Of a stretch of 64,000 bases of DNA, positions 38,670 through 53,165 are shown one piece after another. Within the stretch, counting starts at the first letter, position 1; every line of letters starts with the position of its first letter. Under the pieces are notes generated by a model, which ran no database searches, was not told where the DNA came from, and saw only the letters and a program-made list of their open reading frames with translations. Both the position numbers and the translations under genes were made by a program. The DNA comes from Amaurobius ferox (lineage: Eukaryota > Arthropoda > Arachnida > Araneae > Amaurobiidae): NCBI GenBank assembly GCA_951213105.1, contig OX578155.1, positions 32,459,984 to 32,523,983 on the forward strand, written 5' to 3'.

Positions 38670-41600
38670 GGAATTCAAAGATTTTGTATCCAGAAGCAAC
38701 ATAAAATAAGTCGTGAAAGCAATTCAGCACCTCATCCTTTTCCTTATTAGTAGCAAAGTAATAACCGATATGTGATCCTAAGTATATACTACTTGCAATT
38801 AGTGAAATTTAAACAACATAAATTGTAAATACTTTGAGGATATTTAATAGTAAATAATCAATTGTGTGAATTTACAGCAGAGGCTAGTGTATTGAAAAAA
38901 TAACAAGATCCACCACCCCTTTCCTTTCTTTGTAAAGCAGCACTTAGAACTCCTCTATTGCCACTACTCATCTTTCCTCTATTTGGAAAGCAGTACTCGT
39001 GCGTTTGTAGTGAGATTAATAAGATATAAATTAACTAGGAGACATTATACGACTATAAATAAATTAAAATGGAGACTTTGCGTCATAATTGAAGTAATTT
39101 TGGTTCTTTGGAGATTCGAAAGAAATTGTATTCTTATAATGTCTGTCTGGAATAGGCGACGCCTCTCTCTACTTCTTCCCTGTTAGACTGGTTAATTAGC
39201 TTACACAGATAACTTTCGTCTTAATTATAGATTTTGAATTTATAGTAATATTCCCATCTAACTCCCTTGATTTCCTCTACAATTCAAATTTGCAGTTATA
39301 TGTCTAGTTTGAGAATTTCAAGTTAATTCCACTGTGTTCAATATCGTAAACCACACCTACTTCTGAATTTGTTACCGATAGATTCTGATTTGCGTGTAAA
39401 CTCACGACATTTTAAGAGAATTTTTCATTAATTTCTCAATACTTAATTATAGGTTTTTAATTTAGAGTACTATTCCCATCTAATTCTCTTGATTTCCACT
39501 GAAATCAACTTTGCAGTTATATGTCTAGTTTGAGATATTTCATGTTAATTCCACTGTGTGCAATATCGTAAACCACACCTACTTCAGAATATATTACCGA
39601 CAGATTCCGATTTGCGGGTAAACTCAGGAAATTTTAAGATAAATTTTCATTAATTTCTCAATACTTATTATAGATATTGAATTTATAGTACTATTCCCAT
39701 CTAATTCCCTTGATTTCCTCTGAAATCAACTTTGCAGTTATATGTCTAGTTTGAGAATTTCATGTTAATTCCACTGTGTGCAATATCGTAAACCACACCT
39801 TCTTCTGAATATATTCCCGACAGATTCCGATTTGCGTGTAAACCCAGGAAATTTTAGGAGAATTTTTCATTAATTCCAATTTCATTACTTCTAATATGGT
39901 GAAAATTTTATTATTGTGCGAGGAAAATTCTTTTGTTTAATAATGTGTCGGATTTAATGGGAACTGGTTCGATTCCAAGAATGGTTAATGATACTGTTGA
40001 CATGGATGAGCAGACAAATGGGGGTCCACCCAAGTTGTGATTTGGGATCACCCAAATTAGAGAAGCCAACAATATATTTGAGGAATCATTGAAGAATGGA
40101 TCTGGGGATTTTATCGATAAAGTATTTCTTTCTAACTTATTAACAGTTAGAATTCAAATGTTTTAAAAAAGACCAGTTTTAAAGATTGAAAATAGAGTGC
40201 TCAAATGAACGAAAAAAAAAACTGTATTAAAATACACAGCTCACTTAGACTTTTGTTTTCCACATTTTCGCGGAGAAATAGAATAAAACCTTTGTTGGAA
40301 ATTGTCCGTTAAAAATATGAATTTAATTTACGTGATACAATGTTTTCATATTTGAAAATTCTGTTTGCTATTTAAGAATGTATAACTTATTGTTTATTTT
40401 GCATAAAATAAACGTAAATTTTACAAAAATTAATGAAATTCTAAATTGATTGTTAAGAATTACGAGTAATTATTTTTAATATATAAATATTTATATAGAA
40501 ATTGGAGCTTATTATATTAAATCAAATTAATGAATTTACATGGAGGATGTAAAACTCAATAAAACTTTGTTTTTACTTTTAAAAAAAGCGCAATTACTCA
40601 AGAAAATAAAAGTATCATCGTCTTGCATGAAACTTTACGCATGTTTCAATTATGAAGATTGCAAGAAAAAAGGGATTTCCAGTTTTATTCATTAAAAAGC
40701 TACATACTTTACTACTAACTTTATCAATAGACATTTATAGAGTGAAACATATTTAATACATGAAAGATTTAATACATTGTTATGAACAATTTAAACAGAT
40801 GACAACCGACACAGAAATAAATCAAAGTATTTAATTTATCCTTCGTTTCTTACTTTTATTTCACGCTTATTCCACTGTCAAACCATATTCAAACATCTCT
40901 CATTTGACATTTGATGTAAAAAATCAGATAAACAAAATTGTCATTCCAGTTGACTACTTATGTTAGTCTTTAGTAAAAAATACCTTATAATAATCAGTTT
41001 AAAAATGTGTTGCCGATAATATCCTCGATTTGATATCAACCTCCAATAGAAATTTGTATTCAGTGAACGACGAAAATTAGACTTCTTGTAGCGGCGAATA
41101 ATCAGTTAATCACTTGCAGGAAAATATTTAAATCGTTGGACATCTAATTAAGGGATTCACGTTCAAATTTTCTCAAATAGCGTAGTATTCTACTCCTCAA
41201 TTTATATGCATTTTGATGTGGTGCTTTATCTGGGAATGTAACAGATTTTAATCTCCATTTCATAAAATTGAGATGGTGGAGGGACAGATCTGCTACGAAA
41301 ATAAGGAAAATTACAGAATAAAGTGTGCTTGACAGATTAAGTCCGCCAAGTTCTAGAATAGAAATGTAAAACAAACTAATATACTTCTGGAAAATAGATC
41401 AGTGCGGAATAAAAATACGATACAAATTTATACCACTATTAGAAATTAAGATTTTACAATATATAAATAAATAACAGACGTTTTAACATACTTACCTGGC
41501 ACTGGGAACAGCCTTGATCACCAAGGAGGCTTCCCCGAGTTGAGGCCTCTCATTGCACACCGAGGGGTTGACGCTCGCCACATTCGCAAATTGCGATTGA

Positions 41601-43503
41601 TTGGGGTGCATAATTTTTGGTAGTGGGACTGCGTTCGCGCCGTCCCATATGCTTTAATAATAGACGAATAATTATTTCTTAGTAATGGGCTGATATTTTA
41701 CAGGAGACCAACTGATTTTATTTGGGGCTCTAACCATTCGCTCGGCTGGCGCCGTCAAACGAGACAGGAACAAATGTGCCTCAAGTCGACACACCCAAGA
41801 GCACTTATCAGGTTTAACTGGCAACTATGGCATGGGAGTTCTGAAAAGTGCACCACTTCGGGTACTGCCCATTTGCTAGGACCTATTATTTGTCAGAAAC
41901 AGAGGGTGCTGGCTCCCTGCACAAACCTGTGCCGCAGGCTCGATAATATTCCTTTGGTGACATCATCCGGACATAGGTTGAGTCAGTATCCATTTCTCGG
42001 AAACTGAGAGACTTTGGAAGTGAGCAGGGCCGAGATCGTGAGTGACCGCAGGTCCTCGTAAATTTTATAAATTCAAGGGTGGCAAATTTGATCAACTTGT
42101 GGGCCACGCAGCTGGCTGGGTGGAATAGATATTGTATTTACAATCTTCAGCCCTAAAGTTTATTTTTGCTACGCCTCCATGTCATGATAGTGATGCAGAG
42201 CTTGTGTTCAATCAGTTCAGATTTTCTACGAACTCTTTTTGCTTGGATAAGTTTGCTTTACAGGATTTTTCACGGGGATTGTCTTAACGGTCTTTACGGC
42301 TGTCTCAGCTAATGGATTCTCGCAGGTTTGACAACTCTCGAGGGAGAAGGAACTAGAGTATTCTTAGTTGAGGAATCTTCGTGTTCATTTGGTAAAGCAG
42401 AGGCTTGATTTTTTGGAATGGCGCATTTTCTGTGTTGATTGCCTTCCTCGCACGCCTTTAGTCTCTTGCTGAAGCAGTGAAGAGAGTTGTTCCCATCGGG
42501 AACACGGTAGATTGTACCATTGTCCTGTGGATTATCCGTAAGTTGTCAATTTTTCGGGTCCATTCTCGATTGTGTTTGGACGTTCACTCTGAGTTTGGTT
42601 GGGAGAGAGTTTTCACTTTCTCTCTTCATTCCTCTTTGCTCTCCTTCTTTAGGGACCTCCATCTGCGCCCCGGTCGAGATGCGTCCACTGTTTCAATATG
42701 ACAATCTGGAGTCCATTGAACACCGGTTAAGTGCCTTTGAAACACGACAACCCTGCATTCGTTGTAAGCGAGATTTTTACGAGCAACAAAAATGCATACC
42801 CTTCAACCTCGTTTTCAGCTGAGCTTCAGAAAGCAGGCAGGTGGTGTTGTTACGCAATTTATTAAGGATCTGTCGTCGACTCATGAAACAAAGACTCATC
42901 CGGAAGCATTACTTCAAGAAATTCCAAGTTCGGCTACAGATGAAGATGTATTGCTAATTTGCATAATTTCAAAACTAAGTCGAGTAATGGAAAATAATTT
43001 GTTAATTACCGTTTAAAACATCAAATTTTTAAAGTGTAGCCCGCTTAGTGACTTAAGAGCGTTAAATTAAATAAATTAACTCGTAATTGATAGAATTTAT
43101 AGCCAGACGCTACCCAAAAATCTTAGGAACCAATTTAATGTAAATACCTTTTCATACCCGAGTCCTTAGAGCAATTTCGCTATGCACGTGTACTGGCTTT
43201 TTCAAACGCCCAATTAAAACCCAATTCTTGCAATAAAGATTAACTAATCTGCTGGCTCAAACTAATTAACGAAGGTAATACCGCAGGCAACCAAGATTTA
43301 GTCTGGATTAATCTAATTAATACGGATTAAGGAAGATTAATAAATGCATTCGCTGCAGCCATTTAAGCAGTGCAAGTCCAGGTCGCCAATTCAATGTGGA
43401 ACTCATAAAATCGTATTTAAATTGGTAAATTCGTTCTAATTTATTACAGTACCGTAATTCACTTTAAAGTAAGGAAATAAAGATCTAATTTATAGATATA
43501 ACA
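38670..43503 (+). repeat. Array unit 9 (4,834 bp)
   Basis: I found no private variant. The differences from consensus that I noticed are all shared with a neighbour: GCAGGAAAAT with unit 8 and GATTCTGATTT with units 7, 8 and 10. Confidence 0.95.
41488..41647 (+). ncRNA. U1: U1 spliceosomal snRNA (unit 9)
   Basis: Common form of the array, without the stem-loop II change seen in its close relative, unit 8. Confidence 0.95.
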
Positions 43504-46500
43504 GGAATTCAAAGATTTTGTATCCAGAAGCAACATAAAATAAGTCGTGAAAGCAATTCAGCACCTCATCCTTTTCCTTATTAGTAGCAAAGTAATAACC
43601 GATATGTGATCCTAAGTATATACTACTTGCAATTAGTGAAATTTAAACAACATAAATTGTAAATACTTTGAGGATATTTAATAGTAAATAATCAATTGTG
43701 TGAATTTACAGCAGAGGCTAGTGTATTGAAAAAATAACAAGATCCACCACCCCTTTCCTTTCTTTGTAAAGCAGCACTTAGAACTCCTCTATTGCCACTA
43801 CTCATCTTTCCTCTATTTGGAAAGCAGTACTCGTGCGTTTGTAGTGAGATTAATAAGATATAAATTAACTAGGAGACATTATACGACTATAAATAAATTA
43901 AAATGGAGACTTTGCGTCATAATTGAAGTAATTTTGGTTCTTTGGAGATTCGAAAGAAATTGTATTCTTATAATGTCTGTCTGGAATAGGCGACGCCTCT
44001 CTCTACTTCTTCCCTGTTAGACTGGTTAATTAGCTTACACAGATAACTTTCGTCTTAATTATAGATTTTGAATTTATAGTAATATTCCCATCTAACTCCC
44101 TTGATTTCCTCTACAATTCAAATTTGCAGTTATATGTCTAGTTTGAGAATTTCAAGTTAATTCCACTGTGTTCAATATCGTAAACCACACCTACTTCTGA
44201 ATTTGTTACCGATAGATTCTGATTTGCGTGTAAACTCACGACATTTTAAGAGAATTTTTCATTAATTTCTCAATACTTAATTATAGGTTTTTAATTTAGA
44301 GTACTATTCCCATCTAATTCTCTTGATTTCCACTGAAATCAACTTTGCAGTTATATGTCTAGTTTGAGATATTTCATGTTAATTCCACTGTGTGCAATAT
44401 CGTAAACCACACCTACTTCAGAATATATTACCGACAGATTCCGATTTGCGGGTAAACTCAGGAAATTTTAAGATAAATTTTCATTAATTTCTCAATACTT
44501 ATTATAGATATTGAATTTATAGTACTATTCCCATCTAATTCCCTTGATTTCCTCTGAAATCAACTTTGCAGTTATATGTCTAGTTTGAGAATTTCATGTT
44601 AATTCCACTGTGTGCAATATCGTAAACCACACCTTCTTCTGAATATATTCCCGACAGATTCCGATTTGCGTGTAAACCCAGGAAATTTTAGGAGAATTTT
44701 TCATTAATTCCAATTTCATTACTTCTAATATGGTGAAAATTTTATTATTGTGCGAGGAAAATTCTTTTGTTTAATAATGTGTCGGATTTAATGGGAACTG
44801 GTTCGATTCCAAGAATGGTTAATGATACTGTTGACATGGATGAGCAGACAAATGGGGGTCCACCCAAGTTGTGATTTGGGATCACCCAAATTAGAGAAGC
44901 CAACAATATATTTGAGGAATCATTGAAGAATGGATCTGGGGATTTTATCGATAAAGTATTTCTTTCTAACTTATTAACAGTTAGAATTCAAATGTTTTAA
45001 AAAAGACCAGTTTTAAAGATTGAAAATAGAGTGCTCAAATGAACGAAAAAAAAAACTGTATTAAAATACACAGCTCACTTAGACTTTTGTTTTCCACATT
45101 TTCGCGGAGAAATAGAATAAAACCTTTGTTGGAAATTGTCCGTTAAAAATATGAATTTAATTTACGTGATACAATGTTTTCATATTTGAAAATTCTGTTT
45201 GCTATTTAAGAATGTATAACTTATTGTTTATTTTGCATAAAATAAACGTAAATTTTACAAAAATTAATGAAATTCTAAATTGATTGTTAAGAATTACGAG
45301 TAATTATTTTTAATATATAAATATTTATATAGAAATTGGAGCTTATTATATTAAATCAAATTAATGAATTTACATGGAGGATGTAAAACTCAATAAAACT
45401 TTGTTTTTACTTTTAAAAAAAGCGCAATTACTCAAGAAAATAAAAGTATCATCGTCTTGCATGAAACTTTACGGTTTCAATTATGAAGATTGCAAGAAAA
45501 AAGGGATTTCCAGTTTTATTCATTAAAAAGCTACATACTTTACTACTAACTTTATCAATAGACATTTATAGAGTGAAACATATTTAATACATGAAAGATT
45601 TAATACATTGTTATGAACAATTTAAACAGATGACAACCGACACAGAAATAAATCAAAGTATTTAATTTATCCTTCGTTTCTTACTTTTATTTCACGCTTA
45701 TTCCACTGTCAAACCATATTCAAACATCTCTCATTTGACATTTGATGTAAAAAATCAGATAAACAAAATTGTCATTCCAGTTGACTACTTATGTTAGTCT
45801 TTAGTAAAAAATACCTTATAATAATCAGTTTAAAAATGTGTTGCCGATAATATCCTCGATTTGATATCAACCTCCAATAGAAATTTGTATTCAGTGAACG
45901 ACGAAAATTAGACTTCTTGTAGCGGCGAATAATCAGTTAATCACTTGCAGCAAAATATTTAAATCGTTGGACATCTAATTAAGGGATTCACGTTCAAATT
46001 TTCTCAAATAGCGTAGTATTCTACTCCTCAATTTATATGCATTTTGATGTGGTGCTTTATCTGGGAATGTAACAGATTTTAATCTCCATTTCATAAAATT
46101 GAGATGGTGGAGGGACAGATCTGCTACGAAAATAAGGAAAATTACAGAATAAAGTGTGCTTGACAGATTAAGTCCGCCAAGTTCTAGAATAGAAATGTAA
46201 AACAAACTAATATACTTCTGGAAAATAGATCAGTGCGGAATAAAAATACGATACAAATTTATACCACTATTAGAAATTAAGATTTTACAATATATAAATA
46301 AATAACAGACGTTTTAACATACTTACCTGGCACTGGGAACAGCCTTGATCACCAAGGAGGCTTCCCCGAGTTGAGGCCTCTCATTGCACACCGAGGGGTT
46401 GACGCTCGCCACATTCGCAAATTGCGATTGATTGGGGTGCATAATTTTTGGTAGTGGGACTGCGTTCGCGCCGTCCCATATGCTTTAATAATAGACGAAT

Positions 46501-48334
46501 AATTATTTCTTAGTAATGGGCTGATATTTTACAGGAGACCAACTGATTTTATTTGGGGCTCTAACCATTCGCTCGGCTGGCGCCGTCAAACGAGACAGGA
46601 ACAAATGTGCCTCAAGTCGACACACCCAAGAGCACTTATCAGGTTTAACTGGCAACTATGGCATGGGAGTTCTGAAAAGTGCACCACTTCGGGTACTGCC
46701 CATTTGCTAGGACCTATTATTTGTCAGAAACAGAGGGTGCTGGCTCCCTGCACAAACCTGTGCCGCAGGCTCGATAATATTCCTTTGGTGACATCATCCG
46801 GACATAGGTTGAGTCAGTATCCATTTCTCGGAAACTGAGAGACTTTGGAAGTGAGCAGGGCCGAGATCGTGAGTGACCGCAGGTCCTCGTAAATTTTATA
46901 AATTCAAGGGTGGCAAATTTGATCAACTTGTGGGCCACGCAGCTGGCTGGGTGGAATAGATATTGTATTTACAATCTTCAGCCCTAAAGTTTATTTTTGC
47001 TACGCCTCCATGTCATGATAGTGATGCAGAGCTTGTGTTCAATCAGTTCAGATTTTCTACGAACTCTTTTTGCTTGGATAAGTTTGCTTTACAGGATTTT
47101 TCACGGGGATTGTCTTAACGGTCTTTACGGCTGTCTCAGCTAATGGATTCTCGCAGGTTTGACAACTCTCGAGGGAGAAGGAACTAGAGTATTCTTAGTT
47201 GAGGAATCTTCGTGTTCATTTGGTAAAGCAGAGGCTTGATTTTTTGGAATGGCGCATTTTCTGTGTTGATTGCCTTCCTCGCACGCCTTTAGTCTCTTGC
47301 TGAAGCAGTGAAGAGAGTTGTTCCCATCGGGAACACGGTAGATTGTACCATTGTCCTGTGGATTATCCGTAAGTTGTCAATTTTTCGGGTCCATTCTCGA
47401 TTGTGTTTGGACGTTCACTCTGAGTTTGGTTGGGAGAGAGTTTTCACTTTCTCTCTTCATTCCTCTTTGCTCTCCTTCTTTAGGGACCTCCATCTGCGCC
47501 CCGGTCGAGATGCGTCCACTGTTTCAATATGACAATCTGGAGTCCATTGAACACCGGTTAAGTGCCTTTGAAACACGACAACCCTGCATTCGTTGTAAGC
47601 GAGATTTTTACGAGCAACAAAAATGCATACCCTTCAACCTCGTTTTCAGCTGAGCTTCAGAAAGCAGGCAGGTGGTGTTGTTACGCAATTTATTAAGGAT
47701 CTGTCGTCGACTCATGAAACAAAGACTCATCCGGAAGCATTACTTCAAGAAATTCCAAGTTCGGCTACAGATGAAGATGTATTGCTAATTTGCATAATTT
47801 CAAAACTAAGTCGAGTAATGGAAAATAATTTGTTAATTACCGTTTAAAACATCAAATTTTTAAAGTGTAGCCCGCTTAGTGACTTAAGAGCGTTAAATTA
47901 AATAAATTAACTCGTAATTGATAGAATTTATAGCCAGACGCTACCCAAAAATCTTAGGAACCAATTTAATGTAAATACCTTTTCATACCCGAGTCATTAG
48001 AGCAATTTCGCTATGCACGTGTACTGGCTTTTTCAAACGCCCAATTAAAACCCAATTCTTGCAATAAAGATTAACTAATCTGCTGGCTCAAACTAATTAA
48101 CGAAGGTAATACCGCAGGCAACCAAGATTTAGTCTGGATTAATCTAATTAATACGGATTAAGGAAGATTAATAAATGCATTCGCTGCAGCCATTTAAGCA
48201 GTGCAAGTCCAGGTCGCCAATTCAATGTGGAACTCATAAAATCGTATTTAAATTGGTAAATTCGTTCTAATTTATTACAGTACCGTAATTCACTTTAAAG
48301 TAAGGAAATAAAGATCTAATTTATAGATATAACA
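43504..48334 (+). repeat. Array unit 10 (4,831 bp, CAT-less)
   Basis: This unit joins two variant blocks. Its first subrepeat has GATTCTGATTT like units 7 to 9, while further right it has the CAT deletion of units 11 and 12. A private change is GAGTCATTAG near 47995 (others GAGTCCTTAG). Confidence 0.95.
46319..46478 (+). ncRNA. U1: U1 spliceosomal snRNA (unit 10)
   Basis: Common form of the array. Confidence 0.95.
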
Positions 48335-51300
48335 GGAATTCAAAGATTTTGTATCCAGAAGCAACATAAAATAAGTCGTGAAAGCAATTCAGCACCTCAT
48401 CCTTTTCCTTATTAGTAGCAAAGTAATAACCGATATGTGATCCTAAGTATATACTACTTGCAATTAGTGAAATTTAAACAACATAAATTGTAAATACTTT
48501 GAGGATATTTAATAGTAAATAATCAATTGTGTGAATTTACAGCAGAGGCTAGTGTATTGAAAAAATAACAAGATCCACCACCCCTTTCCTTTCTTTGTAA
48601 AGCAGCACTTAGAACTCCTCTATTGCCACTACTCATCTTTCCTCTATTTGGAAAGCAGTACTCGTGCGTTTGTAGTGAGATTAATAAGATATAAATTAAC
48701 TAGGAGACATTATACGACTATAAATAAATTAAAATGGAGACTTTGCGTCATAATTGAAGTAATTTTGGTTCTTTGGAGATTCGAAAGAAATTGTATTCTT
48801 ATAATGTATGTCTGGAATAGGCGACGCCTCTCTCTACTTCTTCCCTGTTAGACTGGTTAATTAGCTTACACAGATAACTTTCGTCTTAATTATAGATTTT
48901 GAATTTATAGTAATATTCCCATCTAACTCCCTTGATTTCCTCTACAATTCAAATTTGCAGTTATATGTCTAGTTTGAGAATTTCAAGTTAATTCCACTGT
49001 GTTCAATATCGTAAACCACACCTACTTCTGAATTTGTTACCGATAGATTCCGATTTGCGTGTAAACTCACGACATTTTAAGAGAATTTTTCATTAATTTC
49101 TCAATACTTAATTATAGGTTTTTAATTTAGAGTACTATTCCCATCTAATTCTCTTGATTTCCACTGAAATCAACTTTGCAGTTATATGTCTAGTTTGAGA
49201 TATTTCATGTTAATTCCACTGTGTGCAATATCGTAAACCACACCTACTTCAGAATATATTACCGACAGATTCCGATTTGCGGGTAAACTCAGGAAATTTT
49301 AAGATAAATTTTCATTAATTTCTCAATACTTATTATAGATATTGAATTTATAGTACTATTCCCATCTAATTCCCTTGATTTCCTCTGAAATCAACTTTGC
49401 AGTTATATGTCTAGTTTGAGAATTTCATGTTAATTCCACTGTGTGCAATATCGTAAACCACACCTTCTTCTGAATATATTCCCGACAGATTCCGATTTGC
49501 GTGTAAACCCAGGAAATTTTAGGAGAATTTTTCATTAATTCCAATTTCATTACTTCTAATATGGTGAAAATTTTATTATTGTGCGAGGAAAATTCTTTTG
49601 TTTAATAATGTGTCGGATTTAATGGGAACTGGTTCGATTCCAAGAATGGTTAATGATACTGTTGACATGGATGAGCAGACAAATGGGGGTCCACCCAAGT
49701 TGTGATTTGGGATCACCCAAATTAGAGAAGCCAACAATATATTTGAGGAATCATTGAAGAATGGATCTGGGGATTTTATCGATAAAGTATTTCTTTCTAA
49801 CTTATTAACAGTTAGAATTCAAATGTTTTAAAAAAGACCAGTTTTAAAGATTGAAAATAGAGTGCTCAAATGAACGAAAAAAAAAACTGTATTAAAATAC
49901 ACAGCTCACTTAGACTTTTGTTTTCCACATTTTCGCGGAGAAATAGAATAAAACCTTTGTTGGAAATTGTCCGTTAAAAATATGAATTTAATTTACGTGA
50001 TAAAATGTTTTCATATTTGAAAATTCTGTTTGCTATTTAAGAATGTATAACTTATTGTTTATTTTGCATAAAATAAACGTAAATTTTACAAAAATTAATG
50101 AAATTCTAAATTGATTGTTAAGAATTACGAGTAATTATTTTTAATATATAAATATTTATATAGAAATTGGAGCTTATTATATTAAATCAAATTAATGAAT
50201 TTACATGGAGGATGTAAAACTCAATAAAACTTTGTTTTTACTTTTAAAAAAAGCGCAATTACTCAAGAAAATAAAAGTATCATCGTCTTGCATGAAACTT
50301 TACGGTTTCAATTATGAAGATTGCAAGAAAAAAGGGATTTCCAGTTTTATTCATTAAAAAGCTACATACTTTACTACTAACTTTATCAATAGACATTTAT
50401 AGAGTGAAACATATTTAATACATGAAAGATTTAATACATTGTTATGAACAATTTAAACAGATGACAACCGACACAGAAATAAATCAAAGTATTTAATTTA
50501 TCCTTCGTTTCTTACTTTTATTTCACGCTTATTCCACTGTCAAACCATATTCAAACATCTCTCATTTGACATTTGATGTAAAAAATCAGATAAACAAAAT
50601 TGTCATTCCAGTTGACTACTTATGTTAGTCTTTAGTAAAAAATACCTTATAATAATCAGTTTAAAAATGTGTTGCCGATAATATCCTCGATTTGATATCA
50701 ACCTCCAATAGAAATTTGTATTCAGTGAACGACGAAAATTAGACTTCTTGTAGCGGCGAATAATCAGTTAATCACTTGCAGCAAAATATTTAAATCGTTG
50801 GACATCTAATTAAGGGATTCACGTTCAAATTTTCTCAAATAGCGTAGTATTCTACTCCTCAATTTATGGGCATTTTGATGTGGTGCTTTATCTGGGAATG
50901 TAACAGATTTTAATCTCCATTTCATAAAATTGAGATGGTTGAGGGACAGATCTGCTACGAAAATAAGGAAAATTACAGAATAAAGTGTGCTTGACAGATT
51001 AAGTCCGCCAAGTTCTAGAATAGAAATGTAAAACAAACTAATATACTTCTCGAAAATAGATCAGTGCGGAATAAAAATACGATACAAATTTATACCACTA
51101 TTAGAAATTAAGATTTTACAATATATAAATAAATAACAGACGTTTTAACATACTTACCTGGCACTGGGAACAGCCTTGATCACCAAGGAGGCTTCCCCGA
51201 GTTGAGGCCTCTCATTGCACACCGAGGGGTTGACGCTCGCCACATTCGCAAATTGCGATTGATTGGGGTGCATAATTTTTGGTAGTGGGACTGCGTTCGC

Positions 51301-53165
51301 GCCGTCCCATATGCTTTAATAATAGACGAATAATTATTTCTTAGTAATGGGCTGATATTTTACAGGAGACCAACTGATTTTATTTGGGGCTCTAACCATT
51401 CGCTCGGCTGGCGCCGTCAAACGAGACAGGAACAAATGTGCCTCAAGTCGACACACCCAAGAGCACTTATCAGGTTTAACTGGCAACTATGGCATGGGAG
51501 TTCTGAAAAGTGCACCACTTCGGGTACTGCCCATTTGCTAGGACCTATTATTTGTCAGAAACAGAGGGTGCTGGCTCCCTGCACAAACCTGTGCCGCAGG
51601 CTCGATAATATTCCTTTGGTGACATCATCCGGACATAGGTTGAGTCAGTATCCATTTCTCGGAAACTGAGAGACTTTGGAAGTGAGCAGGGCCGAGATCG
51701 TGAGTGACCGCAGGTCCTCGTAAATTTTATAAATTCAAGGGTGGCAAATTTGATCAACTTGTGGGCCACGCAGCTGGCTGGGTGGAATAGATATTGTATT
51801 TACAATCTTCAGCCCTAAAGTTTATTTTTGCTACGCCTCCATGTCATGATAGTGATGCAGAGCTTGTGTTCAATCAGTTCAGATTTTCTACGAACTCTTT
51901 TTGCTTGGATAAGTTTGCTTTACAGGATTTTTCACGGGGATTGTCTTAACGGTCTTTACGGCTGTCTCAGCTAATGGATTCTCGCAGGTTTGACAACTCT
52001 CGAGGGAGAAGGAACTAGAGTATTCTTAGTTGAGGAATCTTCGTGTTCATTTGGTAAAGCAGAGGCTTGATTTTTTGGAATGGCGCATTTTCTGTGTTGA
52101 TTGCCTTCCTCGCACGCCTTTAGTCTCTTGCTGAAGCAGTGAAGAGAGTTGTTCCCATCGGGAACACGGTAGATTGTACCATTGTCCTGTGGATTATCCG
52201 TAAGTTGTCAATTTTTCGGGTCCATTCTCGATTGTGTTTGGACGTTCACTCTGAGTTTGGTTGGGAGAGAGTTTTCACTTTCTCTCTTCATTCCTCTTTG
52301 CTCTCCTTCTTTAGGGACCTCCATCTGCGCCCCGGTCGAGATGCGTCCACTGTTTCAATATGACAATCTGGAGTCCATTGAACACCGGTTAAGTGCCTTT
52401 GAAACACGACAACCCTGCATTCGTTGTAAGCGAGATTTTTACGAGCAACAAAAATGCATACCCTTCAACCTCGTTTTCAGCTGAGCTTCAGAAAGCAGGC
52501 AGGTGGTGTTGTTACGCAATTTATTAAGGATCTGTCGTCGACTCATGAAACAAAGACTCATCCGGAAGCATTACTTCAAGAAATTCCAAGTTCGGCTACA
52601 GATGAAGATGTATTGCTAATTTGCATAATTTCAAAACTAAGTCGAGTAATGGAAAATAATTTGTTAATTACCGTTTAAAACATCAAATTTTTAAAGTGTA
52701 GCCCGCTTAGTGACTTAAGAGCGTTAAATTAAATAAATTAACTCGTAATTGATAGAATTTATAGCCAGACGCTACCCAAAAATCTTAGGAACCAATTTAA
52801 TGTAAATACCTTTTCATACCCGAGTCCTTAGAGCAATTTCGCTATGCACGTGTACTGGCTTTTTCAAACGCCCAATTAAAACCCAATTCTTGCAATAAAG
52901 ATTAACTAATCTGCTGGCTCAAACTAATTAACGAAGGTAATACCGCAGGCAACCAAGATTTAGTCTGGATTAATCTAATTAATACGGATTAAGGAAGATT
53001 AATAAATGCATTCGCTGCAGCCATTTAAGCAGTGCAAGTCCAGGTCGCCAATTCAATGTGGAACTCATAAAATCGTATTTAAATTGGTAAATTCGTTCTA
53101 ATTTATTACAGTACCGTAATTCACTTTAAAGTAAGGAAATAAAGATCTAATTTATAGATATAACA
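48335..53165 (+). repeat. Array unit 11 (4,831 bp, CAT-less)
   Basis: It shares GATAAAATG near 50000 with unit 12 only (others GATACAATG). It also shares the CAT deletion, and it carries the TATGGGCAT form found in units 2 to 4. A private change is ATGTATGTCTGG near 48808 (others ATGTCTGTCTGG). Confidence 0.95.
51150..51309 (+). ncRNA. U1: U1 spliceosomal snRNA (unit 11)
   Basis: Common form of the array, although the surrounding unit belongs to the distinct 11-12 variant group. Confidence 0.95.
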